NCBI RefSeq assembly: GCF_020042285.1
Contig: NZ_CP083388.1
Span: 124,001-188,000 of the forward strand
DNA from: Ferruginibacter albus
GTDB lineage: Bacteria > Bacteroidota > Bacteroidia > Chitinophagales > Chitinophagaceae
Length of the DNA stretch: 64,000 nucleotides
Reading direction: 5' to 3'
Below are positions 52,994-61,302 of this stretch, piece by piece. Each line of letters starts with the position of its first letter. The stretch's first letter is position 1. A program made the translations under genes and the position numbers. The notes beneath the pieces are model-generated. The model had not been told where the DNA came from. It ran no database searches and saw only the letters and a list, made by a program, of their open reading frames with translations.

Positions 52994-53001
52994 CAAAGAT
53001 A
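52994..53001 (-). promoter_or_regulatory. Possible -7 box of the GT4 gene at 52952
   Basis: The minus strand reads TATCTTTG, fitting TAnnTTTG, 42 bp before the ATG at 52952. No -33 element is evident. Confidence 0.35.
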
Positions 53002-53063
53002 GCAGAATAATTGTGTGAACAGGGATTTTTCTGCACCGATAAAGTGCATTTACAGGCAGAGTT

Positions 53064-54266
53064 TTAACCATTTTTATATTCTTTATTGGTCAATTTTAAT
53101 ACTTGAAATAATACTACATATACCAATAATTGCACCGGTACAATCAAAGAGAATATATAAATGCTTTTAAATAAAAACGACAGTAAAAAAAAACCAACAC
53201 CAATAACGCAACTCATCAAATTAAGCAGGTTTATTTTGGAGATAATTCCCTCTTTAAATAACACATAAGTGACCAGGTTTACAGGCAATATCAATAAAGA
53301 GCTAATAACAAAGGGTATAAAAAGCAGCCAATCATTAGTGATATCTTTTTGTTTAAAAATATAAAAGCTTATAAGGAGTTGGCAGATGATAATGCCTGCA
53401 GAGAGTACTATAAAAAGCTTATGCTTTAATAAATTACCGATAGATGCATTGGTTTCGTCTCCCAGCTTTCTATATAAAATAGGCGCCAGTGAAACAATAA
53501 CCCCACTGGCAACTTCAGGAAATTTTGCCAAGAAAAGATAATAGCTTTTTAAAGATGTATCTGCTAGAAATACCATGCCAGTAAGACTTACTGCAATCAG
53601 CAGCTGATCTAACCGAAACATTATAAAATTGCCAATCTGTTGTAATGGAACATGATAGCTTAACAGGGCAATAGCTTGTTTTTCTCCTTTATTTCTAAAT
53701 AAAAAAGCTAAAAGTATGCGTACTAATGAAGATAATACAGAGCATATAAAAATGACATTAATTGAAAGTTGATGAATATTGTAAGCGATAAAGATCAATA
53801 TAAATACCAGTGGGTTGCCTAACAAAGTTAAGAGAGCTGAGTTTTTAATTCTATTGCTTATGCTTAACTCTGTGCTGATGGCTATCGTAATTGCTTCCAT
53901 TGCAATAGTAATCGCTAATGCCGATGCATAAGTAGGTCCTTTTATAAGGCCAATAACAATGCAATAAGCTATTGTGAGCGGAATGATTCTTTGTTTAATG
54001 AAAGCGCTGAATTGTGTAGTATTGTTTGGCTGTAGCCGTGCCAAGATCATTTGATCAATACCATATTTTGCAATAGTAATGCCCAGCCATTGCAATTGAA
54101 TGAAATTAAGTAAGAAGATGGTAGATTCCTTATCCGAAGGCAATAACCGGTTAGAGGAAACTAAAAAAATCAACAGGGCAGAAAGCGCTCCGGGAAAAAG
54201 CAATAGAAAAGAATCGATGGCTGTTTTAGTATAACCTTGTACGTTATTTTTTTGCAGTTGCTTCAA
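53064..54266 (-). CDS. Wzx-like polysaccharide biosynthesis membrane protein
   Basis: 400 residues with about 12 hydrophobic segments. The N-terminus FLLLFPGALSALLIFLVSSNRLLPSDKE and the mid-region PLQQIGNFIMFRLDQLLIAVSLTGM, with the family's NF.F.LD-like spacing, suggest a flippase of the MATE/MOP superfamily. It is more divergent than the two at 41615 and 48489. Gene context (next to a sugar transferase) supports a flippase for another glycan, but a different transporter role cannot be ruled out. Confidence 0.72.
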   Translation of the reverse strand: MKQLQKNNVQGYTKTAIDSFLLLFPGALSALLIFLVSSNRLLPSDKESTIFLLNFIQLQWLGITIAKYGIDQMILARLQPNNTTQFSAFIKQRIIPLTIAYCIVIGLIKGPTYASALAITIAMEAITIAISTELSISNRIKNSALLTLLGNPLVFILIFIAYNIHQLSINVIFICSVLSSLVRILLAFLFRNKGEKQAIALLSYHVPLQQIGNFIMFRLDQLLIAVSLTGMVFLADTSLKSYYLFLAKFPEVASGVIVSLAPILYRKLGDETNASIGNLLKHKLFIVLSAGIIICQLLISFYIFKQKDITNDWLLFIPFVISSLLILPVNLVTYVLFKEGIISKINLLNLMSCVIGVGFFLLSFLFKSIYIFSLIVPVQLLVYVVLFQVLKLTNKEYKNG

Positions 54267-54318
54267 GAAAACCTGTTTTAGCTAAACTTAAAAAGAAAAG
54301 ATAGCCATTATTTCACAA

Positions 54319-54948
54319 TTACAAACCTTCCATAGTTGTTACAACATTAATTGTTTTGGCAAGGATCTGAAAATCTAGCTTTACAGAATAATTGTTGATG
54401 TAATACAGGTCGTATTGCAGTTTTACCAGGTTTTCTTCAGGTGTAGCAGTAGGATTATTTACCTGCGCTAATCCTGTAATGCCTGGCTTTATAATATGAC
54501 GATACTGATAAGAGTTATTTGCCTGAATATATTTTTCAACTATCTCTACTCTTTCAGGACGAGGGCCGATCCAGCTCATGTCGCCTTTTAATACATTGAA
54601 CAATTGAGGCAGTTCATCGATCTTTAATTTTCTTAAAAACAAACCAACCTTAGTTATACGGCTGTCATTTTTCCTGGTAAAATCCACATAACCTTCGGGG
54701 CAATGCACCATTGTACGTATTTTGTAAATGGTAAAGATCTTTCCATTTAAACCTACTCGTTTTTGCTTAAAGATAAGCGGGCCGCCGGAAGAGATCCACA
54801 TAGCTAAGCAAGCCAATAAAATAATAGGTAATGCTAAAGGCAATAATACAAGTGAGAAAAGAATATCAATTATTCTTTTAACCAGCAGTTTAATAACAGG
54901 GATTTCCTGTACCGACAAGTAATTTACGGAATCGTTAATAGTCACCAT
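54319..54948 (-). CDS. Initiating sugar transferase, PglC/WcaJ catalytic type
   Basis: 209 residues. A single membrane segment (about 20-50, LVKRIIDILFSLVLLPLALPI) is followed by the monotopic phosphoglycosyl transferase core: FKQKRVGLNGKIFTIYKIRTM, LRKLKIDELPQLFNVLKGDMSWIGPRPE with the catalytic DE pair, and HIIKPGITGLAQV. It lacks the four-helix N-terminal part of WbaP/WcaJ and so resembles the minimal PglC form. It would load the first sugar phosphate on undecaprenyl phosphate. A second initiating enzyme of the unrelated MraY/WecA fold lies 187 bp away on the other strand. Confidence 0.9.
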   Translation of the reverse strand: MVTINDSVNYLSVQEIPVIKLLVKRIIDILFSLVLLPLALPIILLACLAMWISSGGPLIFKQKRVGLNGKIFTIYKIRTMVHCPEGYVDFTRKNDSRITKVGLFLRKLKIDELPQLFNVLKGDMSWIGPRPERVEIVEKYIQANNSYQYRHIIKPGITGLAQVNNPTATPEENLVKLQYDLYYINNYSVKLDFQILAKTINVVTTMEGL

Positions 54949-55115
54949 AATACTAATTCACTATGTCTGAAAAAAGTTTTGGTAAAATTTAGATCATTAA
55001 GTGGGTTTAAATTGTAGTCGGTACTGTAAAAATAAGCAATAACAGGACAAAAAGTTAAATATTTACGCAATCGAGGCCAAAAACAGCCTGAAATTAAAAG
55101 GATTTTTAAAACGTA

Positions 55116-55123
55116 TATATTTG
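55116..55123 (+). promoter_or_regulatory. Possible -7 box of the MraY/WecA-like gene
   Basis: TATATTTG fits TAnnTTTG and is 12 bp before the ATG at 55136, so the leader would be short. The -33 region lacks TTTG. The 12 bases TATATTTGCAGC recur at the rfbB promoter in reverse. Confidence 0.45.
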
Positions 55124-55135
55124 CAGCTCTAACTG

Positions 55136-56146
55136 ATGAATTATTATTCGTTTCTCTGCTTTGGGGTTTCGCTGATAATGAGCATGCTCATTCAGGTTAT
55201 TTTTATCCGATTGTCTCATAAAAGAGGCATTTTTATAGATCATCATGAAAGCGATCTGCCTCAAAAATTTCATAAAAATCCTACGCCAAGGGTAGGAGGT
55301 GTTGGCGTTTTTATTGCTTGCTGGATCTTTTGTTTTGTAGGTAAAACCGGCTTTTTACTGTTGTTCTGCGCATTGCCTGCTTTTTTAGCCGGGCTGTTTG
55401 AAGATATTTACCTCAATTTCAGCCCCAATAAACGATTGCTGATAATGTTTGCTTCGGGCATTTTACCGGCTATTTTATTAAACACTGTTGTTACCAATTT
55501 TGGATTGTTTACTTTAAATTATTCAAGCGGTGTATTCATCAGCTTTATTGCTATCATTGGCTTAATTAACGGAGCAAATATGATCGATGGTTTTAACGGG
55601 CTTTTATCAGGCACGGCAATAATCATTTTTGGCTCTTTTGCTTATATGTGCCATCGTTTTTTTGATGGTGAATTATTTATAATAAACGTAGTAATTGTTG
55701 CTGCTATTATCGGCTTTATATTTTTTAATTACCCGAAAGGAAAGATCTTTTTGGGCGATGGAGGTGCATATATTCTTGGATTTTTTATGGCAGTAATGGC
55801 AATGCTGATCTCGTGCCGACATACACAAATTAGTCCCTTTTTTGTGTTGGTTTGCATTGCATATCCTGTTATGGAAGTTATTTTTTCATTCATCAGAAAG
55901 GGAATTATTGAAAATTCTTCACCATTTCATCCGGATAGTAACCATTTACATATGCTGATAAACAGAGGCGTTGTGAAAGGGAAAAACTCACAAACTGTTT
56001 TTGTGATATTGCCTGTTGTATTTTTTTTTAATATAGCAGCAATTTGTTTTTATAATAATCAAACGGCTTTAATTTTATTTGTTTTATTATTTGTTATTAT
56101 ATACCTGATGTGTTATGCTTTTTTATCAAAAGCGAAGGAAAACTAA
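55136..56146 (+). CDS. MraY/WecA-family phosphoglycosyl transferase
   Basis: 336 residues with about ten membrane segments. Family signatures are in place: FHKNPTPRVGGVGVF, LFEDIYLNF at the Asp-rich loop, INGANMIDGFNGL, GKIFLGDGGAYILGF and the C-terminal HPDSNHLHMLI motif. It transfers a sugar-1-phosphate to undecaprenyl phosphate in the inner membrane, the first step of a lipid-linked glycan. It is not MraY itself, as there are no mur genes nearby and the HP...HLH motif fits the WecA group. It leads a plus-strand trio with an oxygenase and a methyltransferase. Confidence 0.92.
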   Translation: MNYYSFLCFGVSLIMSMLIQVIFIRLSHKRGIFIDHHESDLPQKFHKNPTPRVGGVGVFIACWIFCFVGKTGFLLLFCALPAFLAGLFEDIYLNFSPNKRLLIMFASGILPAILLNTVVTNFGLFTLNYSSGVFISFIAIIGLINGANMIDGFNGLLSGTAIIIFGSFAYMCHRFFDGELFIINVVIVAAIIGFIFFNYPKGKIFLGDGGAYILGFFMAVMAMLISCRHTQISPFFVLVCIAYPVMEVIFSFIRKGIIENSSPFHPDSNHLHMLINRGVVKGKNSQTVFVILPVVFFFNIAAICFYNNQTALILFVLLFVIIYLMCYAFLSKAKEN

Positions 56147-56205
56147 GGTATTGCGCTATGTAATGATTTGCTTTTAAATTAATATAACTTCGTAAAAAGT
56201 ATAAG

Positions 56206-57039
56206 ATGGATTTTCTAAATATCAGTATCGAGGAATTATTAGAACTAGGAAAAAAGCATAGTGCGGAGTATCAAAATGCGGCTCCTTTTCCTAACATTTA
56301 TTTTGATGATTTTTTCAATGCAGATGCGTTAAAAAAAGTATTGTCTGAGTTTCCCGAGCTCGGTAATGATAAAACAGATATTAAGTTTGAAAATCCTTAT
56401 CAATTAAAACTAGCTACCAAAGGCGAATACAGGTTTGAAGATGCAACAAAAGCATTTGTACATTTTTTAAATTCTCAACCATTTCTTGAGTTTCTACAAA
56501 ACTTAACAGGTATAAAAGAAACGTTGTTGCCTGATCCATATTTTGAAGGCGCAGGTTTTCATGAAATAAAACCAGGAGGTTATTTAAAAATGCACGTTGA
56601 TTTCCATAAACACAAAACGAGTTTATTGGATAGGCGGGTAAACATACTTGTATATCTTAATGAAGATTGGAAAGATGAATATGGCGGCCATTTTGAATTG
56701 TGGGAAAGAGATATGAGCAAATCTGTTAAACGTATTTTACCCGTATTTAACAGGCTGGCAATTTTCAGTACAACTGATTATTCATGGCACGGACATCCGG
56801 ATCCACTAACATGTCCGCCAGACAGAAGCAGACGTTCTTTAGCATTATATTATTACACCAATGGCAGGCCGGCAGAAGAAGTTCAGGTAAAAGATGATGA
56901 AAGAACATTAACCACTTTTGTAGGACGCAAAGGAATGGATGCGAATGTAAATAAGTATACTACGATCAGAACTATTGCAAAAAGTATTCTTCCCCCTATT
57001 ATATTCATTGCGGTAAAAAAAATTCGTAATAAGCCTTAG
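56206..57039 (+). CDS. 2-oxoglutarate/Fe(II) oxygenase family protein
   Basis: 277 residues. The HxD pair is in YLKMHVDFHKH, the distal His in DYSWHGHPDP, and RSRRSLALYYYTNGRP gives the 2-oxoglutarate-binding Arg, the usual order of the prolyl-4-hydroxylase-like (2OG-FeII_Oxy_3) group. YGGHFELWERD is a normal core strand. It probably hydroxylates a sugar or lipid in this locus, since it lies 60 bp after the MraY/WecA-like gene and 39 bp before a methyltransferase gene, but a protein substrate cannot be excluded. Confidence 0.85.
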   Translation: MDFLNISIEELLELGKKHSAEYQNAAPFPNIYFDDFFNADALKKVLSEFPELGNDKTDIKFENPYQLKLATKGEYRFEDATKAFVHFLNSQPFLEFLQNLTGIKETLLPDPYFEGAGFHEIKPGGYLKMHVDFHKHKTSLLDRRVNILVYLNEDWKDEYGGHFELWERDMSKSVKRILPVFNRLAIFSTTDYSWHGHPDPLTCPPDRSRRSLALYYYTNGRPAEEVQVKDDERTLTTFVGRKGMDANVNKYTTIRTIAKSILPPIIFIAVKKIRNKP

Positions 57040-57077
57040 TACATACAGTTAACTAAAGTAAATAGCCTAGAATAAAA

Positions 57078-58025
57078 ATGAATCAAGATAATTTAATCGA
57101 ACTGTTTATTTGTCCGTGCTGTTTAAGGTCTTCTATTGAAAAGACAGATGCCGTTGCTTTTCGCTGTATCGATTCTTCTTGCTATGGTTATCAGCAAAAA
57201 TTTTCCATTATAGATAATCAACCCGTCTTAATCGATTTTCGCAATTCTATCTTTAAGAAAGAAAATTATACAAATGAACAGTTAGGAAAAGTGCAGCACA
57301 GGCGTAAAGGAAAATTACATTCTATTATCAAAACAATAATTCATGGTAATGGAATTAAAAGTAAAATAGAAATTAAGCGTTTTGTTGATATTCTTATAAA
57401 AGACAATCCCAAGCCAAGACTTTTAATTGTAGGTGGTGGTGCTATTGGAAATGGGGTTAAAACAGTATATGAAACTACAGCCATGGATATTGTTTCATTC
57501 GATGTATATCTGTCTGAAAACACTCATTTCATAGCAGATGCACATCAAATTCCTTTAAAAAATGAGTCTTTTGATGCTGTAATTGTACAAGCTGTATTAG
57601 AGCATGTTACTAATCCTGCCAGGGTTGTTGAAGAAATATACCGGGTGCTGAAACCTAATGCGTTGGTTTATGCTGAGACTCCTTTTATGCAACAAGTACA
57701 TGAAAAAGCATATGATTTTACCCGGTTTACAGAAAGCGGACACCGCTGGCTTTTTAAAAATTTTGAATTAATTGGGTCAGGACAACTTACAGGGCCGGCA
57801 GAAGCGCTTAAGTGGAGCATTCGTTACTTTTTTGCCGGTATTTTTAGAAGTAAAAAAATAGGACAGCTTTTTAGTCTTTTGTTTTTCTGGGTTCGCTTTT
57901 TTGACGTAATAATACCTTCAAACTACCAATCAGATGGAGCTTGCGGGGTCTTCTTTTTGGGAAGAAAAAGTAATAGCACAATTACGGAACAAGATATTGT
58001 TGCTTTTTACCGGGGTGTGAAATAA
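57078..58025 (+). CDS. Methyltransferase with N-terminal Cys-rich (zinc-ribbon-like) part
   Basis: 315 residues. The N-terminal LFICPCCLRSSIEK ... FRCIDSSCYGY gives four to five cysteines in a Trm112-like or zinc-ribbon arrangement. The SAM motif is altered, LLIVGGGAIGNGVKTVY, but the later FDAVIVQAVLEHVTNPARVVEEIYRVLKPNALVYAETPF and HEKAYDFTRFTESGHRWLF are typical of class I methyltransferases in polysaccharide loci. It ends 4 bp before the convergent GT4 gene. Acceptor unknown; the loose motif I leaves some doubt about activity. Confidence 0.82.
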   Translation: MNQDNLIELFICPCCLRSSIEKTDAVAFRCIDSSCYGYQQKFSIIDNQPVLIDFRNSIFKKENYTNEQLGKVQHRRKGKLHSIIKTIIHGNGIKSKIEIKRFVDILIKDNPKPRLLIVGGGAIGNGVKTVYETTAMDIVSFDVYLSENTHFIADAHQIPLKNESFDAVIVQAVLEHVTNPARVVEEIYRVLKPNALVYAETPFMQQVHEKAYDFTRFTESGHRWLFKNFELIGSGQLTGPAEALKWSIRYFFAGIFRSKKIGQLFSLLFFWVRFFDVIIPSNYQSDGACGVFFLGRKSNSTITEQDIVAFYRGVK

Positions 58026-58029
58026 CTGA

Positions 58030-59103
58030 TCAGGAAAAAAGAGATAGGAAGTTATTTTTATTGGATTCTACACTATAAAAAGATTCTATTTTTTCTCTTC
58101 CTTTTTTCCCCATGCGTTCACGCAATTGATGATCCACAATTAATTTCTCCAGACTATCGATCCACTCCTGTTTTGACTGGCATAAAAATCCGTCTATTCC
58201 TTCCTCTATAATTTTTGTATTAACTCCTACAGGCGATGCCACTACCGGTATGCCTAATGCCATAAATTGAATTAATTTGAAACCACATTTACCCAACGTA
58301 TAATCAGTTTCATATAAAGGCATCATACCAATATTGCTTTCTAATAGATCTGCAATCTCAGAATCTTCTTTCCAATATTTAAACACAAAATTTTTCAACG
58401 GCAGAGCCGGATTTTGATCGGCGATCACTAAAAAATCAAAATCATACTTTTTTTCAAGTTCCTGTAGCGCCTCCAGCACGTAATTCAAATGTACTAATGT
58501 AGAAAAAGAACCTGTCCAGCCAATAACCAATCTTTTTCCATTTAAATGTTGGTTCTTTATTGAATTATGAGAAAGCTTTGTATCAACACAAGTTGGATTT
58601 AAAAAAACATTTTTACTATAATTAGATGCATAATTGTACAGGTAATTATTTCCTACAGACACCTTATATGCCCATTTACAAATATGCCCAACCTTCCAGG
58701 TTGCTTTAAAGCTTTTTGCAATTAAATTATTTTTAGATGCCTGTGAGATCCATATGGCATCATCAAAATCATAGATAATTTTTTTTCTAAATACCCTGGT
58801 GAATAGCCACTCAAAAATCGGTGGTCCAATAGGCGTCGCTTCTCTTAAAATAAAGATATAATCGTATTTGGGAAGTAATGGTAATAAGGCAAAGCGTCTT
58901 GCAAAGCCTGCCAGTAATCCTAAAAATTTCAACACCCCATTGCCTTTCTTATATAAAATGGAATAAAGCCTGGCACTCCAGAAGTATTTTGTGGTCAGTT
59001 CAAATTGATGCTCCCGTAATATATCTTCGTACAATTCTATCCTGAATCTGGCAGATGAATTAAGTTTTTTTGGAAAAGAAACAACAAAAAGAATTTTTTG
59101 CAT
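58030..59103 (-). CDS. Family 4 glycosyltransferase (paralogue of 51885)
   Basis: 357 residues from the ATG at 59103, matching the N-terminus of its paralogue (KILFVVSFPKKLN); an earlier ATG at 59151 adds an unrelated leader. The parts are LILREATPIGPPIFEWLF-like, IIYDFDDAIWISQASKNN, VSVGNNYLYNYASNY, VIGWTGSFSTLVHLNYV, IADQNPALPL and GKCGFKLIQFMALGIPVVASPVGVN. It is very similar to the protein at 51885 and runs in the same direction. The two bracket the flippase, both initiating transferases, the oxygenase and a methyltransferase. Confidence 0.9.
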   Translation of the reverse strand: MQKILFVVSFPKKLNSSARFRIELYEDILREHQFELTTKYFWSARLYSILYKKGNGVLKFLGLLAGFARRFALLPLLPKYDYIFILREATPIGPPIFEWLFTRVFRKKIIYDFDDAIWISQASKNNLIAKSFKATWKVGHICKWAYKVSVGNNYLYNYASNYSKNVFLNPTCVDTKLSHNSIKNQHLNGKRLVIGWTGSFSTLVHLNYVLEALQELEKKYDFDFLVIADQNPALPLKNFVFKYWKEDSEIADLLESNIGMMPLYETDYTLGKCGFKLIQFMALGIPVVASPVGVNTKIIEEGIDGFLCQSKQEWIDSLEKLIVDHQLRERMGKKGREKIESFYSVESNKNNFLSLFS

Positions 59104-59126
59104 GATAGTAAAATGCTGAAAGTTCT

Positions 59127-59134
59127 CAAAGTTA
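59127..59134 (-). promoter_or_regulatory. Possible -7 box of the GT4 gene at 59103
   Basis: The minus strand reads TAACTTTG, matching TAnnTTTG, 23 bp before the ATG at 59103. It supports that start. No -33 element is seen. Confidence 0.45.
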
Positions 59135-59196
59135 AGTAATGTACACAGCATCTTTTAATTATATATTAAAAGGAGAAAGAACAAGTTGCATATACA

Positions 59197-59228
59197 TTTG
59201 TAATAGACTAATACAAGCTTTAAATTTG
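59197..59228 (+). promoter_or_regulatory. Bacteroidota-type promoter, both boxes
   Basis: TTTG at 59197-59200, a 20-bp spacer, and TAAATTTG at 59221-59228 give the full -33/-7 pattern of this phylum. It is the clearest promoter in the window. The ATG of the GT4 gene lies 28 bp after the -7 box. Confidence 0.75.
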
Positions 59229-59256
59229 CTCTTTTTACGGGCATTAACTCAAAAAT

Positions 59257-60366
59257 ATGTTAGTTGTTTTTTCGGGAAATTGTGGCAGAAGTTTATATCA
59301 TTTTAGATTAGCTGCTGTAAAAAAAGTTCAGGAACTTGGTTTTACAGTAAAAGCTGTTTTGCCGGAAGATGAGTATATTGATAGACTTAAAGCCGAAGGA
59401 ATAGACATTATATTGATAAAACAGATGCAACCTTCGGGAACTAACCCTGTTCAGGATTATAAATTGTACAAAGAATATTTAAAAATTTATTCTCAAATAA
59501 ATCCTTCCTTAATTTTCGAGTACACTATAAAGCCACATATTTACAGTACCCTTGCTGCAAAAAAACTTAATATACCATGTATCGCCATTGTATCGGGCTT
59601 AGGATTTTCATTTACTCACTCGGGAATTATTCCTTCAATTGCCAGGAAAGTATATGGTTTTGCATTACAAAAGGCAGAACAGGTATGGTTTTCAAACAAT
59701 GATGATAAATTGTTTTTTGAAAAAAAGAAATTTGTAGATAAAAATAATTCCGTTCTATTAAATGGCGAAGGTATTGATACAGATCATTATCAATATGCTC
59801 CAATTGATTATAGCAAACGCTCTTTCATTTTAATGGGAAGGCTTCTTTATGATAAGGGTGTTAAAATATATTATGAGGCTGCTTTGAAATTAAAGCAAAA
59901 ATATCCACATATTGTTTTTAAAATACTAGGATTTACTAACCATGAAGATCCACGTTCTGTAAGAGCAGAAGAATTGCAGGACTGGGTAAAAACCGGCGCT
60001 GTTGAATATTTAGGTTCAACAACCAATGTTAAACCTTTTATTGAAGATAGTACCTGTATGGTTTTACCTTCGTTTTATAAAGAAGGTATGTCAACGGCCT
60101 TAATGGAAGCTGCATCAATGGGGCGACCTCTAATAACAACCAATATTGCAGGATGTAGAGAACTGGTAAATGACGGCAAAAGCGGTTACGTTTGTGTTCC
60201 CCAAAATGTTGATGATCTGGCAGAAAAAATGGAATTGCTTATAAATATGAGCGATGATGATTTATATGCAATGAGTAAAAACAGCCGGCAAAAAATGATA
60301 GAAGAATTTAGTATGCAGCGGATATTACCGATATACGAAAATGCTGTAAGGAAAATTGTAAAATAG
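59257..60366 (+). CDS. Family 4 glycosyltransferase, PglA/WbnK-like
   Basis: 369 residues, GT-B. The start LVVFSGNCGRSLYHFRLAAVKKVQ, then IFEYTIKPHIYSTLAAKKL and IVSGLGFSFTHSG, are features of the PglA-type branch that add GalNAc or a related sugar in short glycans. The donor half has FILMGRLLYDKGVKIYYEA, FKILGFTN, YLGSTTNVKPFIED and VLPSFYKEGMSTALMEAASMGRPLITT. It has its own strong promoter and is followed 24 bp later by a GT2 gene on the same strand. The sugar is inferred only from similarity. Confidence 0.9.
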   Translation: MLVVFSGNCGRSLYHFRLAAVKKVQELGFTVKAVLPEDEYIDRLKAEGIDIILIKQMQPSGTNPVQDYKLYKEYLKIYSQINPSLIFEYTIKPHIYSTLAAKKLNIPCIAIVSGLGFSFTHSGIIPSIARKVYGFALQKAEQVWFSNNDDKLFFEKKKFVDKNNSVLLNGEGIDTDHYQYAPIDYSKRSFILMGRLLYDKGVKIYYEAALKLKQKYPHIVFKILGFTNHEDPRSVRAEELQDWVKTGAVEYLGSTTNVKPFIEDSTCMVLPSFYKEGMSTALMEAASMGRPLITTNIAGCRELVNDGKSGYVCVPQNVDDLAEKMELLINMSDDDLYAMSKNSRQKMIEEFSMQRILPIYENAVRKIVK

Positions 60367-60390
60367 AATTATTCAACTAATTAATTACGT

Positions 60391-61302
60391 GTGCATATTG
60401 ACATTGTTATAGTAAACTGGAATAGCGGTGATTTTTTAAAGAAATGCATTAAGTCTGTTTTTACGGAAAAAAATATAAATCTTATCAATAAGGTTATTGT
60501 GATTGATAATGCTTCCAAGGATAATTCTTTAGAAGGGCTTGTAAAAAACGACAAACTGGTTTTTATAAAAAATGAACAGAACCTGGGTTTTGCCAAAGCA
60601 TGTAATCAAGGATTTGAAATTTCAGATGCAGCATATGTTCTTCTTCTAAATCCCGACGCTCAACTCTTAGAAGCTACCTTACAAGATTGTTATCAGTATA
60701 TGGAAGCGCATTCGTCGATAGATATTTTGGGCTGCCAGTTATTGGATGATGACAATAATATTACTGCAAGTTGCGGGCGTTTTCCTACTCCAAAATCTTT
60801 TTTTTATAGGTCGCTTGGCCTAACGAATCTCTTCCCAAAAGTTTTTACACCTCCGGAATTAATGTATGATTGGGATCACTTGGAAAGCAGGTATGTCGAT
60901 CAGATCATCGGGGCTTTTATGTTTATCCGTAAAAATGTTTTTGAAAAGATCGGTTATTTTGATGAGCGTTTTTTTGTGTATTCTGAAGAGCTCGACTTTT
61001 CAAAGCGATTGGCGAATGCAGGAGGTAAAAGTTATTATAACGCAGACATTAAAGCTATTCATAGCTGTCACGGTTCTACAGACTCTGTTAAAGCTTATCG
61101 GCTTTTTTTGAATAATAGAAGCAGGTTATTATGTGCAAAGAAACATTTTTCAAAATCGGGCTACTTGCTTACACTAATAAGCACTTTGTTTTTTGAGCCG
61201 GTTTCAAGAATATTTTTTTCTTTGATTAAATTCAAGTTCAGAGAAATCATAGACATAGTTAAGGCCTATGCATTATTATTTAAGTTTGTATTGTTAGGAT
61301 AG
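60391..61302 (+). CDS. Family 2 glycosyltransferase, WbbL-like
   Basis: 303 residues beginning at a GTG at 60391; an in-frame stop lies just upstream and no ATG precedes the fold, so the GTG is the supported start. It has a GT-A core: IDIVIVNWNSGDFLKKCI, VIVIDNASKDNSLEGL, LLLNPDAQLLEATL (the metal DxD region is NPDA) and IGAFMFIRKNVFEKIGYFDERFF, with SEELDFSKRL for the catalytic base. This pattern is that of rhamnosyltransferases such as WbbL, but a rhamnose pathway is incomplete here. The C-terminal hydrophobic part may bind the membrane. Its last 37 bp overlap the convergent polymerase gene. Confidence 0.88.
   Translation: MHIDIVIVNWNSGDFLKKCIKSVFTEKNINLINKVIVIDNASKDNSLEGLVKNDKLVFIKNEQNLGFAKACNQGFEISDAAYVLLLNPDAQLLEATLQDCYQYMEAHSSIDILGCQLLDDDNNITASCGRFPTPKSFFYRSLGLTNLFPKVFTPPELMYDWDHLESRYVDQIIGAFMFIRKNVFEKIGYFDERFFVYSEELDFSKRLANAGGKSYYNADIKAIHSCHGSTDSVKAYRLFLNNRSRLLCAKKHFSKSGYLLTLISTLFFEPVSRIFFSLIKFKFREIIDIVKAYALLFKFVLLG

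Noticed and set aside
52953-53036. 28-codon N-terminal extension of the GT4 at 51885
   Set aside because: The paralogue begins at the equivalent of the ATG at 52952, and a -7-like box lies in the extension.
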